64,000 nucleotides of DNA from Siphonodentalium dalli (lineage: Eukaryota; Mollusca; Scaphopoda; Gadilida; Siphonodentaliidae): NCBI GenBank assembly GCA_032622095.1, contig CP136063.1, positions 31,996,987 through 32,060,986 of the forward strand, read 5' to 3'. The notes under the pieces are model-generated. The model worked only from the letters and a program-made list of their open reading frames with translations. It was not told the origin of the DNA and made no database searches. The translations under genes were made by a program, and so were the position numbers. This document shows, piece by piece, positions 1-11,021 of the stretch; the first letter of the stretch is position 1; the number at the start of each line of letters is the position of its first letter.

Positions 1-474
1 CTCATTGCATTTCTGCATAAATTAATCTCATTTCAAATAACTTTTATCGCATCAAAGTGCATTTTAGCCATCATTATTCGTTATATAATTCACATTCTAG
101 TAAAGCCAGTTCATAATTCAGCACATTCAAACAGTTTTATTCCGTGATCGCTATGTATCGTAAAGGCTTAGGTAATTATCCAGCGTAATTTATCAACTCG
201 TTACGCGATTGGCGGAATTATTTCAAGCTCCACCCACCGCTGTCATCGGTAAGCGTCGATGCAGATGATCGGTCATGTGACCGCGTTGTGGTCATGTGAT
301 CGCACTCATTGACTGACTTCGGATATTTCAGCGATATTTTTAATATCATAATAATATAAATACTATCTGCTCGATTTTGAATTTTCTTGGCGAAATGGGT
401 CTGTTAGACATATATTATTATTATTATGACGATATAAAAAAAAAATTTTGAGAGACTAATTCCTTTAAGCTATA
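1..474. other. Unassigned AT-rich intergenic sequence
   Basis: I see no coding sequence, RNA gene or recognised repeat here. There is a short A-tract near 436. The stretch ends where a fragment of reverse transcriptase sequence begins near 475. Confidence 0.4.
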
Positions 475-540
475 TATTTGTCAAAAGTTACTAGCGTCAG
501 GAATTGGCTGCATCCATTTCAGCTTCAGGTGAGTTTTCAC
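475..540 (-). pseudogene. Short fragment of L2/CR1-type reverse transcriptase
   Basis: This stretch matches 34285-34340 almost base for base and in the same orientation. There it is the N-terminal edge of the RT domain read on the minus strand. The reading frame holds several stops in both places. It is an isolated piece, in the opposite direction to the larger RT fragment 1 kb downstream, so the locus has been rearranged. Confidence 0.5.
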
Positions 541-860
541 ATATGGAATAAGCGTAATGGTTTACACTTAAGTTTAATAGATTATGCTTTGAAAAGCATA
601 ATGGAAATCTGAATTACGCTCAAGCATAATGTCTTAATGCATTACACTTAAGCGTAATTGGCTATTAAATGTAAATTTGAACTCCCTTACAATATGGGAC
701 ATGGTTTTAATATTTACTTCTTATTTGCACTTAAGCTTAAATATGAAAATTATGATCCTTTCGTGCTTAAGCGTAAATGATTTGCATTTAAGCATAAATA
801 ATTTGCATTTAAGCGCAAATAAGGAATAAATGTAAAAGTGCATCCTATTCCATAAACATG
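541..860. repeat. Cluster of degenerate 'cttaagcgtaat' motifs
   Basis: Variants of a short near-palindromic motif (core ttaagcgtaa, with its complement attacgcttaa) recur roughly every 15-30 bases. The same kind of cluster appears at 2446-2470, 32821-32850, 34370-34450 and 34979-35170, each time next to the non-LTR element or the MITE. About 600-690 aligns with 34400-34450 joined to 34979-35030. The right-hand version is interrupted by a MITE that is absent here. Confidence 0.6.
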
Positions 861-1445
861 ACCTAAAGTTCTAAACCTGATAAATTACTGTGGACATGAA
901 CAATTTCAAACAGCATGACAAATTTTTATCAAATATACTGAGAAATTTATTTTTCAACTTGAAGTATTTTTGATGAAAATTTGTTATGTCTTATCCATTG
1001 ACAAAGGCATAATCTTATTTGTTGAGTTTGAAATGTTCTGTCACTTCTCTATCGTGTTGGTGCCAATTTTTGAGCTTGTGTGCTGATACAAAATACGTGT
1101 GAAGATTTCGTGTAAAGTTGAAGTCGAAACCGAAAGCATCCTATAATTTATAGTTATTTGATACATACATGTCAAGATTCCCGAAGATAAGATTGTCCGA
1201 CCATCAGGAAACATATCTGTGATCGCCCATTGAACCAGTCTAAGTTATTTGCTGTGATTTTAACACTAGAATGTGATTCAGTTGCTTCGAAATAAAATGG
1301 CGACCTCCAATCTGGCCATGTGCTACACGGAAACAGTAATGATAACTCTTGAAGACTATCGGTCAAAACCAATATATGGTATTGAACATGTCCTCAAAAC
1401 CAAGGGATTCAGATTTGGTTTTGATCAAAACCAAGGGAATCAGAT
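861..1445. other. Unassigned; short tandem duplication at its end
   Basis: No gene is supported; the short ORFs have no recognisable content. Near 1395-1465 a segment of about 33 bases is tandemly duplicated (the word 'cagatttggt' recurs at the same spacing). It directly precedes the 5' truncation point of the RT fragment. Confidence 0.4.
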
Positions 1446-2445
1446 TTGGTATTGATCAATACCAACAAAAACCGAATATATTGTCAGTGTACTGCTGACA
1501 AATGCAATGGACTTGTTTCCATTGTCGAGGATTGCCTATCTTCCGTAAAACGTTGGATGCTAACAAACAAGCTAAAGCTCAACGATGACAAGATGGAAGT
1601 GATGTGGTGTGCCAAGCGATCCGCCCTCAATACTGTCACTATCCATGATATTAACATAGGCGGCAAACCGATTCACTTCGGCGACACTGCAACAAATCGC
1701 GGCATTTGGTTGGATTCAATTCTTTCCGGTTCGCAACAAATCTCCAATGTTTGCAAAACTGTTTATTTCGAAATTAGACGACTCGGTCAGATTCGGAAGT
1801 TTTTGACCGTCGATGCCACGAAAAGGCTTGTTTCCTCTTTCATCCTAAGTCGTATAGACTACTGCAACTCGCTTCTTTTCGAGGTCCCGGACAATCAACT
1901 TCAGCGACTCATTAACGTTGCAACACGAATTGTTTCCTGGACAAAGAAATCCGAACACATTACCCCTGTTCTTGCTGATCTCCACTGCCTATCCACAAAC
2001 GATCGGATTACTTACAAACTCGCGCTGCTTTGTTATCAGCGAAACTCAGCCGACTTCACAGTGTATACACACGAACTGCTCATTGCATACAAACCACAAC
2101 GATCGTTACGATCCAGCGACCAAGGCCTTCTCACTCAGTTCACCGGGAATCTGAAGACTGTTGGAGATAGGGCGTTCAGGGCGAGCGCTCCAGCAGTCTG
2201 AAACTCTCTCCCGTATAATGCACGAACCAAATCATCCCTCGGTGGGTTCAACACAGGCCTCAAGACCTATCTTTACGCGAAGAGTTATACCACACATAAT
2301 ACACACGATACCACACATAAAATCACGTAAAACAAGTGACACTTTGGTTTAAATGTATTTTGTATATTCACATTTATGTATGCATTGTAAATCGCTTATG
2401 GCTCTGACGAGGATAAGCGTTCAATAAGTGTAATTATTATTATTA
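1446..2445 (+). pseudogene. 5'-truncated non-LTR retrotransposon: RT C-terminal part plus 3' end
   Basis: The open frame 1446-2201 encodes about 250 residues. From about residue 16 this is the C-terminal part of an L2/CR1/jockey-type reverse transcriptase, just after the catalytic box. Markers seen are a 'VKRWMLTNKLKLNDDK' thumb-like segment, 'SRIDYCNSLL' and 'LQRLINVATRIV', all typical of this family. The YADD box and everything upstream are missing. The frame stops at 2201, and an untranslated tail runs to the 3' terminus near 2445, which ends in an ATT repeat, as L2/CR1 elements do. A longer, more decayed and inverted copy lies at 32838-34365. The first ~15 codons belong to unrelated sequence, so the element is dead on arrival. 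Confidence 0.85.
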
Positions 2446-2470
2446 TGCTTAAGCGTAATGTCATTACGCT

Positions 2471-2819
2471 TTAAAGATGGATTATCTCTTTAAATAACTA
2501 ATTTTAAATAGTTGCGTGGGTATAAAATGTGGGTGTCAAATGTCACAGATTGGTTGTTTGTATTGTTTTGTTCCACAGATATAAGCGATAATGAGTATAA
2601 TTAACGTTTATTTGAGACGAAATTGCACAATATAATTTCTGGTGTCTGTTAACAGTAACCACTATTGTTCGTTAGCTGAACAAACACACCTTTTTAGACC
2701 AGAAAATATTCGAAATAAAATTAATATTAATCGACAGAAGCATTTCCAGATTGAAATATCATATTTTATACCCCGGTAACTATATAATACATGTTTACAA
2801 AGAGATAATCCACCTTTAA
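2471..2819. mobile_element. TTAA-flanked MITE, internally deleted copy
   Basis: TTAA ends followed by matching inverted termini (AGATGGATTATCTCTTT and its complement). The arms continue as long, diverged inverted repeats. Full-length relatives in this window are about 510-530 bp; this copy is 349 bp and lacks part of one arm. Its mirror at 32459-32820 shares the same internal loss, so the deletion predates the separation of the two. No coding capacity. Confidence 0.85.
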
Positions 2820-3249
2820 ATCAAAACACGTGTTATCGTAAACTAAAATACTTGGAAACGGGACGCGCATTGTGTTTACATGTGACGTCACTTGGTTTCA
2901 AGAAGCCGGAAACGTTCCCGTGGTTGGGACATGCGCACGTCATCACCTGTTACCTGATTGCATTCAGCCTTTTCCATAGATCACACCCGTGTAGACTGAC
3001 TTATGTGGTCTTATGTGATTTTCCTTTGTTCTGATGAAAGAATATATATGTATATGCAAGTAAGTTTGAAGTAACTATTGTAGACGAATCAAGACTGCTG
3101 ACATGCGCACGTGTTTACGGGCACACATCACATTGATACGGCCGATCTCATGTGTGGATACCGATATGTCTCGTCAGAAAAATGATTTCAGTTAATGATT
3201 TCTCGCACATATCACATTGATACGAGCGATTCACCGTGTTGATCCTCTT
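2820..3249 (-). pseudogene. Decayed 3' end of ZNF-A with 3' flank
   Basis: On the minus strand 3120-3249 still reads C2H2 linker-like pieces ('SYQCDMCEKSLTE', 'TRHIGIHT'), out of frame with the upstream gene. The remainder is 3' flank. The whole stretch is the reverse complement of 28010-28417 with only scattered differences. It was separated from the rest of ZNF-A (13612 onwards) by the insertions at 3250-13611. The 6-bp string at 2822-2827 is the empty target site of the foldback element found in the mirror copy. Confidence 0.8.
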
Positions 3250-3379
3250 AACATAACATAACATAACATTTTTATTGACATAATACACCCACGCGGGGCA
3301 GTTGTCATAATACAGATAATTTAAACACAAGTCAAGACAATTTCATATAAATATATATAACATGTATTTGTAACTCAAC
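3250..3379 (-). mobile_element. 3' terminus of a non-LTR element (outer part, split by the LTR element)
   Basis: Read on the minus strand, this ends in an AATAAA-like run followed by tandem 'TTATG' units, the style of 3' end seen in RTE/CR1-like elements. It interrupts the zinc-finger tail. The mirror copy near 28000 shows the uninterrupted sequence, with about 6 bases lost at the site and no clear target duplication. The rest of the fragment is at 13508-13611. Confidence 0.6.
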
Positions 3380-3383
3380 ATTA
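3380..3383. repeat. Target-site duplication ATTA (left)
   Basis: ATTA immediately precedes the 5' LTR and recurs immediately after the 3' LTR at 13504-13507, the mark of a single integration event. Confidence 0.8.
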
Positions 3384-4504
3384 TGTGACCGTGCTATTTT
3401 ATATACCAAATCAGTATATGCCTTTATTACATGCTACACATGTATACTAACTAAGTTATTAAACCTAACTCACTAATATACATTTTATAGCCGCATTGTA
3501 ATCATTTCATTGCGCGTACTTGGTTCATTCCATTTCGCGCTATTCCGTTCTGCACATTCCCCGTTTCATGTCTCATTGCTGATCTGTATTTTGCTATTTA
3601 CTATCTCTATCTACGCCCAATCTCTTACCCGCTTAAGTCTTCCTCTGTCTAGTTCAGCGCCCAGTATTAGATCTAACTAAGGTGTTTTAGCCAATCACAG
3701 GTAAGCTTATTTACCGCGCTTTCTCAGTCCGTATTTCGTCACCAAGGTGTACGCATCGCAATATCGTATAACACTCTCAGTGTTATCCTAATTTCTTCAT
3801 GCTCGAAGAATGTTAATAAGTTTAAGAAGTAATACTACGTTATGACGTTATGCTTTCCAAAGGATGGTATGTAATATTTGTTATATGTTGTCACCCGTTA
3901 TTATAGCTTGTATTTTAATAATATTGTCTTCGGTTTTGAAACTTTAGTGTTGTCACATTTGCATAAATATATTTGCCCCATAATGTAGGATTTAGGAAAT
4001 TGCACGCTGCGTTCATAATATCCCTTTTATACCAGCAATATAGGTTTTATTTCTAACTGTTCGTCACAGTTAGGATTGTGTCAAAATAGTTGTTTATATC
4101 GACAATAGGGAAGTTGGTTTTTGACACAATCACATTTCACATATTTATTAATATCCATACTGGATATTTATTCGGCAGCAACTACAACCTATGTATTTGT
4201 TCACCAGGGTCCTTTTTCTCGTTGGAAATCTCTCGATTGATGTTGGATGTTCGATGTTGTGATGTTGCTGTCAAGCTGTCTGTGTAGATGTTATGTGATG
4301 TCATCCATATGTGTCTTGTGATGTTGGATTGTGTTCCGTTTGGTATTGCATGATGATGAGTATAGAATAAATACATGATGAAGACTTTTAAAGGTAGGCT
4401 CAGTTTACTATAGACCCTGCCAGATGATCAAGACTCAGAGCCCCATAAATTTTTGTGATATAGCGACATGGTTCACTAAAGACCCACCCCTGTGCTCTAC
4501 CACA
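3384..4504 (+). repeat. 5' LTR
   Basis: Begins TGTGACC and ends ACCACA. It aligns along its whole length with 12375-13503. Differences seen include T/G near the start, a 2-base length change near 3566, an ~8-bp indel near 3845, and single substitutions near 4225 and 4449. Transcription of the element should start in this LTR, but I cannot place a TATA box with confidence. Confidence 0.95.
4366..4371 (+). promoter_or_regulatory. Polyadenylation signal AATAAA in 5' LTR
   Basis: A canonical AATAAA about 138 bases before the LTR end, conserved at 13365-13370 in the 3' LTR. The 3' LTR copy would be the one used to end the genomic RNA. Confidence 0.55.
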
Positions 4505-4505
4505 A

Positions 4506-4515
4506 TGGCGCCCAA
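4506..4515 (+). promoter_or_regulatory. Primer binding site, tRNA-Lys type
   Basis: TGGCGCCCAA starts two bases after the LTR end. It is complementary to the 3' end of animal tRNA-Lys of the Lys1,2 class (...TTGGGCGCCA), a known retroelement primer. The match is 10 contiguous bases; beyond that complementarity is only partial. Confidence 0.75.
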
Positions 4516-6769
4516 GTGTATAGCTTTAATCTCTGAGTATAGTGTGGAACTTTGAAATTGGCGTGAAAATTGGACCTTGGTGAAATTTCGTGTTTTCGGT
4601 CTAAAAAAAATGACAATCAGGATTTCTGGAGATATTCAGCGTTGGAGTGGAAGAGACAATCAGATTTGAACAGTTTTATGTAAAAAATGCATAAAAAACA
4701 TAAATTCTGTTGAAAATTGATGAATTTTGTTGAAAATTTAAAATTTTCATGTTATTCAGTGAAATTTGTAAACACATTGTTTTGGTGTGGCTGTATTCCT
4801 TTAATATCATAATTATGTCTAAATTTTTGTATTGTCAGCTCTGTTTAGTCGTTTTTAGCGTTTGGGCAACGTCCAGGCATTAAATTCGATTTGTTACTCT
4901 GCCAATATATCGTGGTCCGGATTTTGGTAAATTGAAACCCGGTAAAGTTGTGTTTTCCGGAATTTGGTAGTCCGTGGTTTCGTTTCCGTTTCGTCACCGG
5001 ATTACATTTTCTATTGGTCAGAACAGAAAGTAAACAAATAAGCACATGGCCGTTTGTTGTTGTATAGTCTGACCAACTTTAGTAGCCTTTAAAGCTAATT
5101 ATTAGCTTTTGTTTAGGTGTAGTTAGGTATATAATATATCCGTCCAGCCACACATTATGTATTGTATGCTGTCAAAGTTTTTCTTTGACTAAAACAGTAT
5201 CAAAGAAGTGACATTTGTTGTATTAAATGTTCCAGTACTGAATGCATAGGCCAAATGTGAGCTTGTGAATTGCAAGATGAATTTTCATTGCACATTACCC
5301 GAGATTTTCTGAAACCGAAGTTTTTCTAAATTTCTTGACATTCGGTCATCACTTTTTTGTGACGGTGTGATAAATACCTTTGGTCTCCAACATTATGCAA
5401 TGCAATTCTGACTTTGCATTAATAAGTTAGTAGTTTTCAGACCCGGTGTTGGACAAATTGTCCCAACTAGTTCTGGTAGTACAAGCAGGTGTTGTCATCT
5501 TGGTTTGTTGATAGTCGTGACATGGTAAGTTGGTGTCAGAGTCTGCAGTCGTCGGAGTCTCAGGTTAACGGTAAGTCAACCCTGACCCCTCCCCTGCCAC
5601 ACCCTCTTTCCCACTAATTTTTTTGTGTGAGCCAAGTATGCATCGCGCTTGCTTTCATCTCATTTCATCAGATATGTGCATGAGTTAAATTCTTCGCGAC
5701 ACTAATTAGGTGGAAGTTTAACTTAACAAAACTAATTAGTAGCAGTTGTCGGCAAGAAAACTTGCAAATTTTCAGCCAGTCCACACTTAGCATGCAAGCG
5801 GAAGTGAAATTTGTATTAAAATTTTCAGACGACGGTGAATTTATAGTGCGACAATAGGTGATTGTAAAAATCTTTATTGATTTTCAGTGACGGTGAATTG
5901 TGAGAATTTTGTATTTGACGGTGGAGTATATAGCTCGAAAATAGGTGATTTTTCAGAGCAAGTTCGGAAAATAATTTGTCGAATCAACTTTCAGTTGACG
6001 GTGAACTTTAACGTTCATATGTGTTGTTGCGTCAACACGTGAATGATTATATTTCAGTTTTGTCGCCGGACGGCACAATTAACTTGAAATTAGGTGATTA
6101 TTGGTGACGTCGTGGAAAATTAATTTATTTTTCCATTGTTGAGTTTGTAGGGTGTGATTGATCAGGTTAGATCTGACTTTGAAATTTTTTCAGTTGACGT
6201 CAGATAGCGAGCGGAAATAAGTGACTTGAATATTTAATCGCAGATTAATTTTGAATTTTGATGCGACTTGTAGGTATTCGCTTGGTAGTTAAATTATAGG
6301 TGACTTACAGTGTTCTGAGTTACGGTGAAGTTGAGAAATTTTTATTTTTCAGAATTTTTCTTACGTAGTAGGACTTGAGAATTTTTCTTGAATAACATTT
6401 TTTCCGCAGAATTATTTTTGTTTTCCCCGCAGGTTTAATTACAAAATGAATTTTGTTTTTCAGTGATTTCTGAGTTGGTAGGCAGAAAATACTTTTCTGT
6501 ATAAATTTCAGTGCGTCGGTTTTTCAGATATTGAGTTTAGCTTATTTTCATTTGACGTTTTCAGCGTTCAGCAAGGTTATTTACTTTGACCTTTACACTT
6601 ATTGATTTTTTTTCCCAGAATTCTTTTGTAGGTTTCGACTTGAATTTTTTTTTTATTCCAGTTAAAGCGACACTTGTTTTTTTCCTCCGAGATATTTCTT
6701 AGAATTTGTAGGTCGATCGTGGTTGAAATATTTTCAAACTTTTTCTAGCTATTTCCGAGTTAGCGAAAG
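4516..6769 (+). other. Long untranslated leader of the LTR element
   Basis: About 2.25 kb with no ORF of note, unusually long for a gypsy element. Two strong 5' splice-site consensus matches (GTAAGT) lie at 5525-5530 and 5571-5576. From about 5820 to 6550 a loose repeated theme is seen: 'gacggtgaa', then 'aggtgatt', then a T-rich run ending in 'ttcag'. An acceptor-like run ending in TAG lies near 6748, just before the first coding frame. The leader may contain introns or a fully decayed gag; the sequence does not decide between these. Confidence 0.6.
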
Positions 6770-8782
6770 ATGGCGTCACAGATTTCAGAAGAAGTTATGT
6801 TGGAAAAGCTGAGAGCTGAGATTATGGAATTGACAGTTCAGATAGAGGAGTTGAAGAGAAATAGTGCAAATAATTATGATAATAATTACAGCAATAATAA
6901 TTATTACAGCAATGATAATTATAACAGTGGTTATAACTCTTACTCCAGACAGCGTTCGCAGAGATATCGGAATAGGAATCGCAGCAGGCAGTATACTGAG
7001 AGAAGCGATAATGCTCATTATTTTCAGAAGGAGTCACATAATGTTTCAGATGAGAGAAATGATTATAGTAATCCCACAAATGATAGATTACAAGGAGAGT
7101 ATGTATCTGGTAGATACACCGGATGTTGGAAATGTGGTGATTTGACGCATAAAGCGTTTGGTTGTAGGAAAGGTGGATACTATCGCTACTATGATAGAGA
7201 TAAAAAATTTCGTCCACAGGATAGATCCCGGAGATATATTAACAAATCACAATTTGTTAATGATTCCAGTAAGGAACATTGTATAAATGGAAATGCTACG
7301 GAGTCAGATATTATTGTTTCAGGTTACAATACTAAGGCTCTTGTTGATACAGGTTCGACTTGCTCCACAATTTGCGAGCAATTTTACAGCACTTTCTTGA
7401 AACATATTCCTTTGCAGCCCTTGTCTGTTATACTTAATATAGAGTGTGCTGATGGCAACAAACTCCCTTATCTTGGATATATTCAGTGTCCTATTACAGT
7501 TCCTTCCTTAGGACAAGATTCCGGCAAAGAGTTCATTTTTCTTGTAGTGCCAAACAGTTCTTATAACATGTCAGTGCCAGTTTTGCTAGGAACTAATATT
7601 CTTTCAGAACTCATGCAGTTGTGCAAGGGTGCACATGGTAACAGGTTTTTACAGAATGCAAACTTGTCATCATCTTGGTTCATGGCATTCAGATGCATGA
7701 TTTCTAGGGAGAAAGAACTTGCTAAACACAACTTTGTTCTAGGTCATGTAAAGTCTGCTGAGAATACTCATGTTATTCTCCATCCTAATACTAAGAAAGT
7801 TGTTACTGGTTTTATTGATCATAAGATTCCGTACCAACCCACATGTGCTATTTTGCAGCCTCTTCCAGATGATGAACGGTTCAAATTTTTAGAGATAGGT
7901 CCATATATTGTGAAATATGATTTCAAGAGCACTGATACTGTTGATGTTCACTTGTCAAATATTTCTTCTAGGACTATCAGTATAGCACCTAACTCTGTTA
8001 TTTGTCAGGTACAGCCAGTCTCTGTTGAGCAAGATATTGAAACCTCCCCAGGTTCAGAGACTACCTCTTCATTTCTTGATAAAATTACTATGGATGTTTC
8101 TTCTCTTGATGATGCAAAGGATATATCTGTTGCATTGAATCTTATCAAAGAATTTTCAGATGTTTTTTCACAGCATGATCTTGACTTAGGTTTTTACAGT
8201 GCAGTTAAGCATAGGATCGACATGTATGATTCTACGCCTTTCAAGGATCGTCCGAGACGTTTACCTCCAAGCATGATTGATGAAGTGAGAAATCATCTTC
8301 ACCAGTTGTTAGCTGCCGGCATTATACGCCGATCTCACAGTCCATATTCTTCTAATGTTGTTTTAGTTAGGAAGAAGGGTTCAAATGACCTTCGTATGTG
8401 TACAGATTTTAGAATTTTAAATAAACGCACTATTCCAGATAATTATGCACTCCCTAGGCCTGAAGACCGTTTTGATTACTTAGCAGGTGCCAAGTACTAC
8501 TCAGTTCTCGACCTCAAATCTGGTTTTCATCAATTGGAAATTGCAGAGGAGCACAAAGAGAGAACAGCTTTTACTGTTGGAGGTCTAGGTTTCTATGAAT
8601 ATAATAGACTTGCATTTGGTTTGAACAATAGTCCTTCTAGCTTTCAGAGAATGATGGAAGACTGCCTCGATGGTCTTAACAGGAATATATGTAATATTTA
8701 TGTTGATGACGTCATTGTATGGTCAAAATCAGTTCCGGAGATGTTGGAACGACTTAGACTTGTTTTTGACAGGCTCAGATAA
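6770..8782 (+). pseudogene. Gag remnant, protease and N-terminal RT of the LTR element (ends at a premature stop)
   Basis: 670 codons. Residues 1-31 are a short charged helix. Residues 32-110 are rich in Asn, Tyr and Arg. Residues 119-132 form one zinc knuckle, C-X2-C-X4-H-X4-C, the nucleocapsid signature. An aspartic protease follows with its active-site Asp-Thr-Gly at 193-195. The RT domain starts near 490 and has its catalytic Tyr-Val-Asp-Asp at 644-647. The frame ends in TAA at 8780-8782, but the same frame continues directly into the rest of RT, so this is an internal nonsense change and not a natural boundary. No capsid-like domain of ordinary size is present before the zinc knuckle, which is odd. 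The protein would act in the reverse-transcription particle of the element. Confidence 0.9.
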
Positions 8783-10402
8783 TGTGGTTTGAAACTGGCT
8801 CCAGCAAAGTGTAAATTTTTCATGCGCCGTGTCTCATATGTAGGCCATGTAGCTTCAGAGAAAGGTATCGAGACGGATCCTGCGAAAGTTGACAAAATTG
8901 TCAACTGGCCAGTTCCCAAGAACTCTGATCAATTGCGATCATTTCTTGGCTTTGCAGGTTACTACAGAAAATATTGTCCAAATTTTTCCAGGATTGCTAA
9001 GCCCTTGACAGATTTACTTCCCCCTACAAATACAAAGAAGCCAAAGAACAAGGTTAAATCCTCTTTTACAGGGAAATGGAAATGGGAGCATGAGCAGCAG
9101 TCTGCATTTGATACTTTGAAAGATCGTCTTTCTAATCCCCCAATTTTAGGTTACCCCGATTACAGCAAGCCCTTTGAAGTCCATACTGATGCGTCCCTCC
9201 ATGGTTTAGGTTGTGTCCTTTACCAAGAGATCGATGGCGTGAAGAGAGTTATTGCGTATGGCAGCCGAGGAACCACAGCAGCAGAAAAGAATTACCCGGC
9301 ACATAAGTTAGAATTTTTAGCTTTAAAATGGGCAGTTACAGAGAAGTTTTATGACTATTTATATGGTAATTATTTTGTAGTGTATACTGATAACAACCCT
9401 TTAACATATGTTTTAACTTCAGCCAAATTAGATGCCACTGGACAGAGATGGTTATCAGCCTTAGGTTCTTTTAAATTTGATATTGTTTACAGACCCGGTA
9501 AATCTAATACCGATGCAGATGCCTTATCCAGGTTGGATACACCTCCTCCAGATATTATTACAAATGATTCAGTTCAAGTTATTTGTAATTCACTACAGGT
9601 GCAGCAACCTTTTGTTGAAAGTTTATGTTGCAGCACTGATGTTTTAAATTCTGTTCAAGATGATGTAGGTCATGATCTTGATGAAATGAATTATAAGGAT
9701 TGGAGAAGATTGCAGGAAAGAGATGATGTATTGTCTGTATGGTTATCAGCCGTGAGAAGAAATAGTTGCCCAAAGAGAAAGTCCCTTCCCCCTTCTAAGC
9801 TTCATTCAGCATTTTTAAGACATTTTTCTAAGCTTAGGTTGCAGCGAGGAGTTCTTTATAGAGAGTCCACTTTTAATGGTAAAACCACCACTCAGCTTGT
9901 TTTACCACATTCACAGATTACTTTTGTTCTTAAATCATTACATAATGATATTGGACATCCAGGTCGTGACAGAACAGTTTCACTTGTGAAAGAAAGATTT
10001 TATTTTCCAGGTATCGACAGTGCTGTCGATGATTGGATAAAACATTGTCATAGATGTCTTCGAGTGAAAACTAATCCGAATTTCAGAGCCCCTTTGGTAT
10101 CCATCACTACTTCTCAACCTCTTGAACTTGTTTGTATTGATTTTCTTACTCTTGATTGTTCTAAAGGTGGTTACCAATATGTTCTTGTTATGACAGATCA
10201 TTTTACTAAATATGCACAGGCTTATCCTACAAGGAACATGACTGCAAAGACTACTGCTGATGTATTGTTTAACAATTTCTTTATTCATTATGGTTATCCT
10301 CAACGTATTCATAGTGATCAAGGTGCTAATTTTGAATCTCAACTTATTTCTGAACTTTGTCAGCTTTGCAGCATCAAGAAGTCCCGAACTACTCCTTATC
10401 AT
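8783..10402 (+). pseudogene. RT C-terminal part, RNase H and N-terminal integrase of the LTR element
   Basis: In frame with the preceding segment across the single stop codon. It opens with the RT thumb ('KLAPAKCKFF', 'VSYVGHV'). RNase H follows, with 'VHTDASLHGLGCVLYQ' and 'YTDNNPLTYV', ending at 'DADALSR'. The integrase has an H-H-C-C zinc site (His residues in 'HNDIGHPGRDR', Cys pair in 'CHRC'). The first two catalytic aspartates lie in 'CIDFL' and 'HSDQG'. After 'TTPYH' at 10402 the reading frame changes abruptly, and the conserved stretch with the third catalytic residue (Glu) is absent. The integrase of this copy should therefore be inactive. Confidence 0.9.
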
Positions 10403-11021
10403 GTTCGGAAGAGAACCACGGTTACCTCTTGATGTTTTATTTGGTCTGAATAAACCTGATTCTGATCAAACTTCTTACTGTGATTATGTTTCAGATCTTA
10501 GACAAAGACTTTCTGATTCTTACAGATTAGCATCCAAATCTATGTCTGGTGCTCAGAGTAGTAATGCCAAATATTATAATCGAAAGCTTCGTGGTGCAAT
10601 TATACATGTAGGTGACAGAGTCTTAGTAAAGACATTAGCTTTCGAAGGCAGACATAAATTGGCAGATAAATATGATTCTGAAGTATACACTGTTAAATCT
10701 CAACCTAATTCTGACATTCCTGTTTTTAATTTAGAAGATGACAATGGAAAGCAAAGAACTTTACATAGGAACCACTTGTTGCCTATTGGTTCTTTACCCC
10801 TTGACTTTCCAGATGACGACACAGCCCTTAAATCTCCTCTTGAACAGAGAGATGCTGATGCCCCAATTGTAGATCCTCTTATCCCACCTGTACGGCCACC
10901 AGAGCCTAAGGTGCGGAAACGTCGTATTCCAGGTACTGGTAGTGATACGTCACGTGATGAAGTTCGTGATAACCATATTAATGGTTTAGACCATATAGAT
11001 GGTTCAGATGAAGAATGGTGA
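10401..11021 (+). pseudogene. C-terminal integrase region of the LTR element, after the deletion
   Basis: Resumes in a different frame with 'MFGREPRLPLDVLFG', a segment that in gypsy integrases lies well downstream of the catalytic core. It then reads a domain with 'GDRVLVK', typical of the integrase C-terminal SH3-like region, and 'RTLHRNHLLPIG', the usual exit of gypsy pol. The junction at 10400-10402 overlaps by a short microhomology, as expected of a deletion. By comparison with usual integrase spacing roughly 100 or more residues are missing; I cannot give an exact number. The frame ends in TGA at 11019-11021. Confidence 0.85.

Noticed and set aside
4090-4376. Small ORFs inside both LTRs (4090-4287, 13089-13286)
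   Set aside because: They are conserved only because the LTRs are duplicates; no domain or initiation context of interest.
6785-7217. ORFs on the minus strand and in the other plus frame over the gag remnant
   Set aside because: They arise from the Asn/Tyr-rich low-complexity codons (aataat, tattac) of the real frame and show no domain.
8780-8782. Programmed stop readthrough between two pol ORFs
   Set aside because: The stop falls inside the RT domain, after the catalytic box, and not at a gag-pol boundary where recoding is known. A simple nonsense mutation is more likely.
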